This document shows positions 61,447 through 64,000 of a stretch of DNA of 64,000 bases, piece after piece. The position numbers were made by a program, and so were the translations under genes. Within the stretch, counting starts at the first letter, position 1; each line of letters starts with the position of its first letter. Source of the stretch: Rhodospirillaceae bacterium (GTDB lineage: Bacteria; Pseudomonadota; Alphaproteobacteria; Dongiales; Dongiaceae); assembly GCA_008012315.1 (NCBI GenBank), contig SSEL01000004.1:1-64000 (forward strand), given 5' to 3'. The notes under the pieces were generated by a model. It worked only from the letters and a program-made list of their open reading frames with translations, was not told the DNA's origin and ran no database searches.

Positions 61447-62727
61447 ATGATGTCGGTGCAGAAAAAACCGCTGACAGTCAATGGCAAGAGCTATGCCTGG
61501 CCGAGCGCGCCGGTCGTCGTGGTTTGCGTCGATGGGTGTGAGCCGGACTATCTGGCGGATGCGATGAAAAGCGGCGTCATGCCGTGGCTGAGCGCTGCGG
61601 TAAAGGCCGGTAGCCAGATGGTCGGCGATTGCGTCGTGCCCAGCTTCACCAATCCCAACAATCTTTCCATCGTGACCGGCGCGCCGCCCTCGGTGCATGG
61701 TATCTGCGGCAATTACCTCTATGACCGCGAGAGCGGCACCGAGGTGATGATGAACGACCCGAAGTTCCTGCGTGCCGAAACCATTCTCGCCGCTTTTTCC
61801 AAGGCGGGTGCGAAAGTGGCGGTGGTTACCGCGAAGGACAAGCTGCGCAAGCTGCTGGGCAAGGGAATGGAGATCGGTGACGGGAAGGGCATTTGCTTCT
61901 CTTCCGAAAAATCTGATCAGACCACTTTGGCGGAACATGGCATCGACAATGCCCAGGCCTGGCTCGGCCGCCCGGTGCCGTCGGTTTACAGCGCCGATCT
62001 CAGCGAATTCGTCTTCGCCGCCGGCGTCAAGCTGATGCGCGAGAAGAAGCCGGACATCATGTATCTGTCGACGACGGATTATATCCAGCACAAATATGCG
62101 CCGGGTCATGACGTCGCCAACGACTTCTACAAGATGATGGATGGCTATCTGGGCGAGTTGGAAAAGATGGGCTGTATCATCGTCCTGACCGCCGATCATG
62201 GCATGAACGCCAAGCACGACACGGCGGGCAAGCCCCAGGTGATCTATCTGCAGGATGTGCTCGACCAGTGGCTCGGCAAGAGCAAGGCCCGCGTGATTCT
62301 GCCGATCACCGATCCCTATGTCGTGCATCACGGCGCGCTCGGTTCGTTCGCGACCGTCTATCTGCCGGAGGATGTCGACCAGGCGGCGATCATCAAGCGC
62401 ATCGGCGAAATCCCCGGCATGGCGCTCGCCGTGGATCGCAAGACGGGCTGCAGCCGCTTCGAACTGCCGGAGGATCGCCTGGGCGAGGTCATCGTCATCA
62501 GCGACAAGAATATCGTTATCGGCACATCCGTCGAGAAGCACGATCTCAGCGGCTTGACCCTGCCGCTGCGGTCCCATGGCGGCATGTCGGAACAGCAGGT
62601 GCCGGTGATCGTCAATCGCAAAGTCGATGCACTGCCGGCGAGCTATCGGTTGCGCAATTTCAGTGCTTTCGATCTGGCCTTGAACCACATCGCCGATGCG
62701 GCGGCCAGTTTGCCGAAAGCCGGCTGA
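61447..62727 (+). CDS. phnA: Phosphonoacetate hydrolase
   Basis: The alkaline-phosphatase-superfamily zinc enzyme splits phosphonoacetate into acetate and phosphate. The start is ATG 61447 or 61450, with AAGGAGAGA just upstream across the phnW stop. The 426-residue protein has the first metal Asp in VVCVDGCEPDYL, the nucleophile T68 in VPSFTNPNNLSI, STTDYIQHKYAPGHD (Asp and His ligands), LTADHGM (Asp-His) and a late His in RSHGGMSEQ. It completes the three-enzyme AEP route with PhnW and PhnY. The symbol phnA here is the hydrolase, not the unrelated E. coli PhnA. Confidence 0.93.
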   Translation: MMSVQKKPLTVNGKSYAWPSAPVVVVCVDGCEPDYLADAMKSGVMPWLSAAVKAGSQMVGDCVVPSFTNPNNLSIVTGAPPSVHGICGNYLYDRESGTEVMMNDPKFLRAETILAAFSKAGAKVAVVTAKDKLRKLLGKGMEIGDGKGICFSSEKSDQTTLAEHGIDNAQAWLGRPVPSVYSADLSEFVFAAGVKLMREKKPDIMYLSTTDYIQHKYAPGHDVANDFYKMMDGYLGELEKMGCIIVLTADHGMNAKHDTAGKPQVIYLQDVLDQWLGKSKARVILPITDPYVVHHGALGSFATVYLPEDVDQAAIIKRIGEIPGMALAVDRKTGCSRFELPEDRLGEVIVISDKNIVIGTSVEKHDLSGLTLPLRSHGGMSEQQVPVIVNRKVDALPASYRLRNFSAFDLALNHIADAAASLPKAG

Positions 62728-62734
62728 GAGGGGA

Positions 62735-64000
62735 ATGGACATCATGGGTATTTCAGCCCGCAAGGAAAACATGCGCACGGTGGTCAACGGTACGAACGAC
62801 CGCTCATTCGACGTCTATAACCCCTATACCGAAGAAGTCATCGGGTCCTGCCCCAAGGCCAGTGTGGCGGAAGTCCAGCAGGCTTTCGAGATCGCGAAGA
62901 AGTTCAAACCGAATCTCAGCCGGGCCGATCGCTCGAGCATCTTGCGCAAAACCGCCGACCTGCTGGTTGCCCGCAAGCAGGAGATTGCCGAGCTGATCAC
63001 CGCGGAATCCGGGCTCTGCCTCAAGGATACGATCTATGAGGTCGGCCGCGCTTATGACGTTTTCTTCCTCTCATCGACCGCGGTCGTCAAGGATGACGGC
63101 GAGATCTTTTCTTGCGATATCACCCCGCATGGCAAGAAGCGCCGCATCTATACGCAGCGCGATCCGTTGCTGGGGGCGATCTCGGCGATCACGCCGTTCA
63201 ATCATCCGCTGAACCAAGTGGCGCATAAGATCGCGCCGGCAATCGCGACTAACAATCGCATGGTGCTGAAGCCGTCGGAAAAGACGCCGCTGACGGCGCT
63301 GCTGTTGGCCGATGTGCTCTATGAAGCCGGCCTGCCGAAAGAAATGTTCCAGGTCATTACCGGCGATCCGGCGGAAATTGCCGATACGATGCTGACCGAC
63401 CCGAATGTCGAGGTCATCACCTTTACCGGCGGCGTCAGGGTCGGCAAGTATATCGCCGAACATATGGGCTATCGCCGCGCCATCCTTGAGCTCGGCGGCA
63501 ACGATCCGCTGATCGTCATGGAAGATGCCGATCTCGATGAAGCCAGCAATCTGGCTGTCTACGGTTCCTACAAGAATTCCGGACAACGCTGCACGGCGGT
63601 GAAGCGGATGATCGTACACGAGGCCGTGGCGGATCGTTTCGTCGAGCTGCTGGTCGAAAAGACCAGGAAGATCAAATACGGCGATCCGATGGATCCGGAT
63701 GCCGATATGGGCACGGTGATCGACGAGGCATCGGCACGCTATTGCGAGGACATGGTGAATGACGCGGTGAAGCGCGGTGCGAAATTGCTGCATGGCAATA
63801 TCCGCAAGGGCGCCCTCTATTCCCCGACCGTTGTCGACCACGTCGCCTTCGATGCGCCGCTGGTGAAGTGGGAATGCTTCGGGCCGGTTTCGCCGATCAT
63901 CCGGGTGAAGGATATCGATCACGCCATTCAGGTGTCGAATTCCACCAGCTACGGCCTGTCATCCGGCGTTTGCACCAATCGGCTCGACTACATCACGCGC
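62735..64000 (+). CDS. phnY: Phosphonoacetaldehyde dehydrogenase, 3' end outside window
   Basis: The aldehyde dehydrogenase oxidises phosphonoacetaldehyde to phosphonoacetate with NAD. 422 codons are present of a family length near 480. Visible are NAISAITPFNHPLNQV-type LLGAISAITPFNHPLNQVAH, the cofactor block TFTGGVRVGKYIA, the catalytic Glu in LELGGNDPL and the nucleophile C286 in NSGQRCTAVKR. The ATG at 62735 has GAGAGGGGA directly upstream; a second in-frame ATG at 62744 is possible. It starts 7 nt after phnA in the same operon. Confidence 0.93.
   Translation, partial: MDIMGISARKENMRTVVNGTNDRSFDVYNPYTEEVIGSCPKASVAEVQQAFEIAKKFKPNLSRADRSSILRKTADLLVARKQEIAELITAESGLCLKDTIYEVGRAYDVFFLSSTAVVKDDGEIFSCDITPHGKKRRIYTQRDPLLGAISAITPFNHPLNQVAHKIAPAIATNNRMVLKPSEKTPLTALLLADVLYEAGLPKEMFQVITGDPAEIADTMLTDPNVEVITFTGGVRVGKYIAEHMGYRRAILELGGNDPLIVMEDADLDEASNLAVYGSYKNSGQRCTAVKRMIVHEAVADRFVELLVEKTRKIKYGDPMDPDADMGTVIDEASARYCEDMVNDAVKRGAKLLHGNIRKGALYSPTVVDHVAFDAPLVKWECFGPVSPIIRVKDIDHAIQVSNSTSYGLSSGVCTNRLDYITR

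Noticed and set aside
61276..62787. 503-codon open frame antisense to phnA
   Set aside because: Shadow of the phnA frame; Ile/Arg/His-rich with no family match.
1..64000. CRISPR arrays, insertion sequences, prophage or integrase genes
   Set aside because: No direct-repeat/spacer pattern, transposase, integrase or phage structural gene was found anywhere in the window.

Overview
The window looks like chromosomal DNA of a motile alphaproteobacterium, probably of the Rhodospirillales type. Supporting marks are FlaF/FlbT/FliX, sigma54-driven flagellins with FlbD-like sites, perfect CtrA boxes, a hopanoid gene set, an alphaproteobacterial DksA and serine-cycle genes. The genus is not assigned. 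No rRNA, tRNA, CRISPR array, insertion sequence or prophage was seen.

Layout. (1) 1-13.8 kb, flagellar: flaF (cut by the left edge), flbT and a 753-residue flagellin on the minus strand. A 1166-residue TPR/GT-B protein resembling the Caulobacter flagellin glycosyltransferase FlmG, but duplicated internally, follows divergently with a small TPR partner. Then come a second long flagellin, a FlaG-like gene, the flgI-flgJ-flgN operon and fliX. Three of these transcription units carry good sigma54 -24/-12 elements with ftr-like motifs upstream. (2) 13.9-25.7 kb: dksA, a PAP2 membrane protein, a GlxA/AraC regulator with an FAD oxidoreductase, LysR and Rieske oxygenase (possibly N-methylated amine catabolism), an MscS-type channel and a membrane sensor kinase with a CtrA box. 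(3) 25.9-40.5 kb, hopanoid and envelope region: shc-hpnG, hpnH, dxs-hpnM, a phosphotransacylase, a response regulator, a cold-shock gene, hpnN, a divergent MlaC-like gene, hpnA (active-site Tyr replaced by Cys) and a CHAP lipoprotein. (4) 40.9-46.2 kb: mtkA-mtkB-ppc, the malate thiokinase and PEP carboxylase steps of the serine cycle. (5) 46.7-49.7 kb: leucyl aminopeptidase, a frameshifted Lrp/AsnC gene and a divergent EamA exporter. (6) 50.0-64.0 kb, 2-aminoethylphosphonate (AEP) use: the aepX-aepV-aepW ABC transporter, and further on a LysR regulator divergent from phnW-phnA-phnY (phnY cut by the right edge). Between the two halves lie a Na/Pi-cotransporter-PhoU protein that could export phosphate, a MarR/BNR-propeller/MoaD-like cassette of unknown function and a methyltransferase.

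How it fits together: imported AEP is transaminated (PhnW), oxidised (PhnY) and hydrolysed (PhnA) to acetate and phosphate. The hopanoid genes run from isoprenoid precursor supply (Dxs) through cyclisation (Shc) and side-chain building (HpnH, HpnG) to outer-membrane trafficking (HpnN, HpnM). The least understood parts are the duplicated FlmG-like protein with a nine-G tract, the BNR/MoaD cassette, the second MlaC-like protein and the leader region upstream of dxs.
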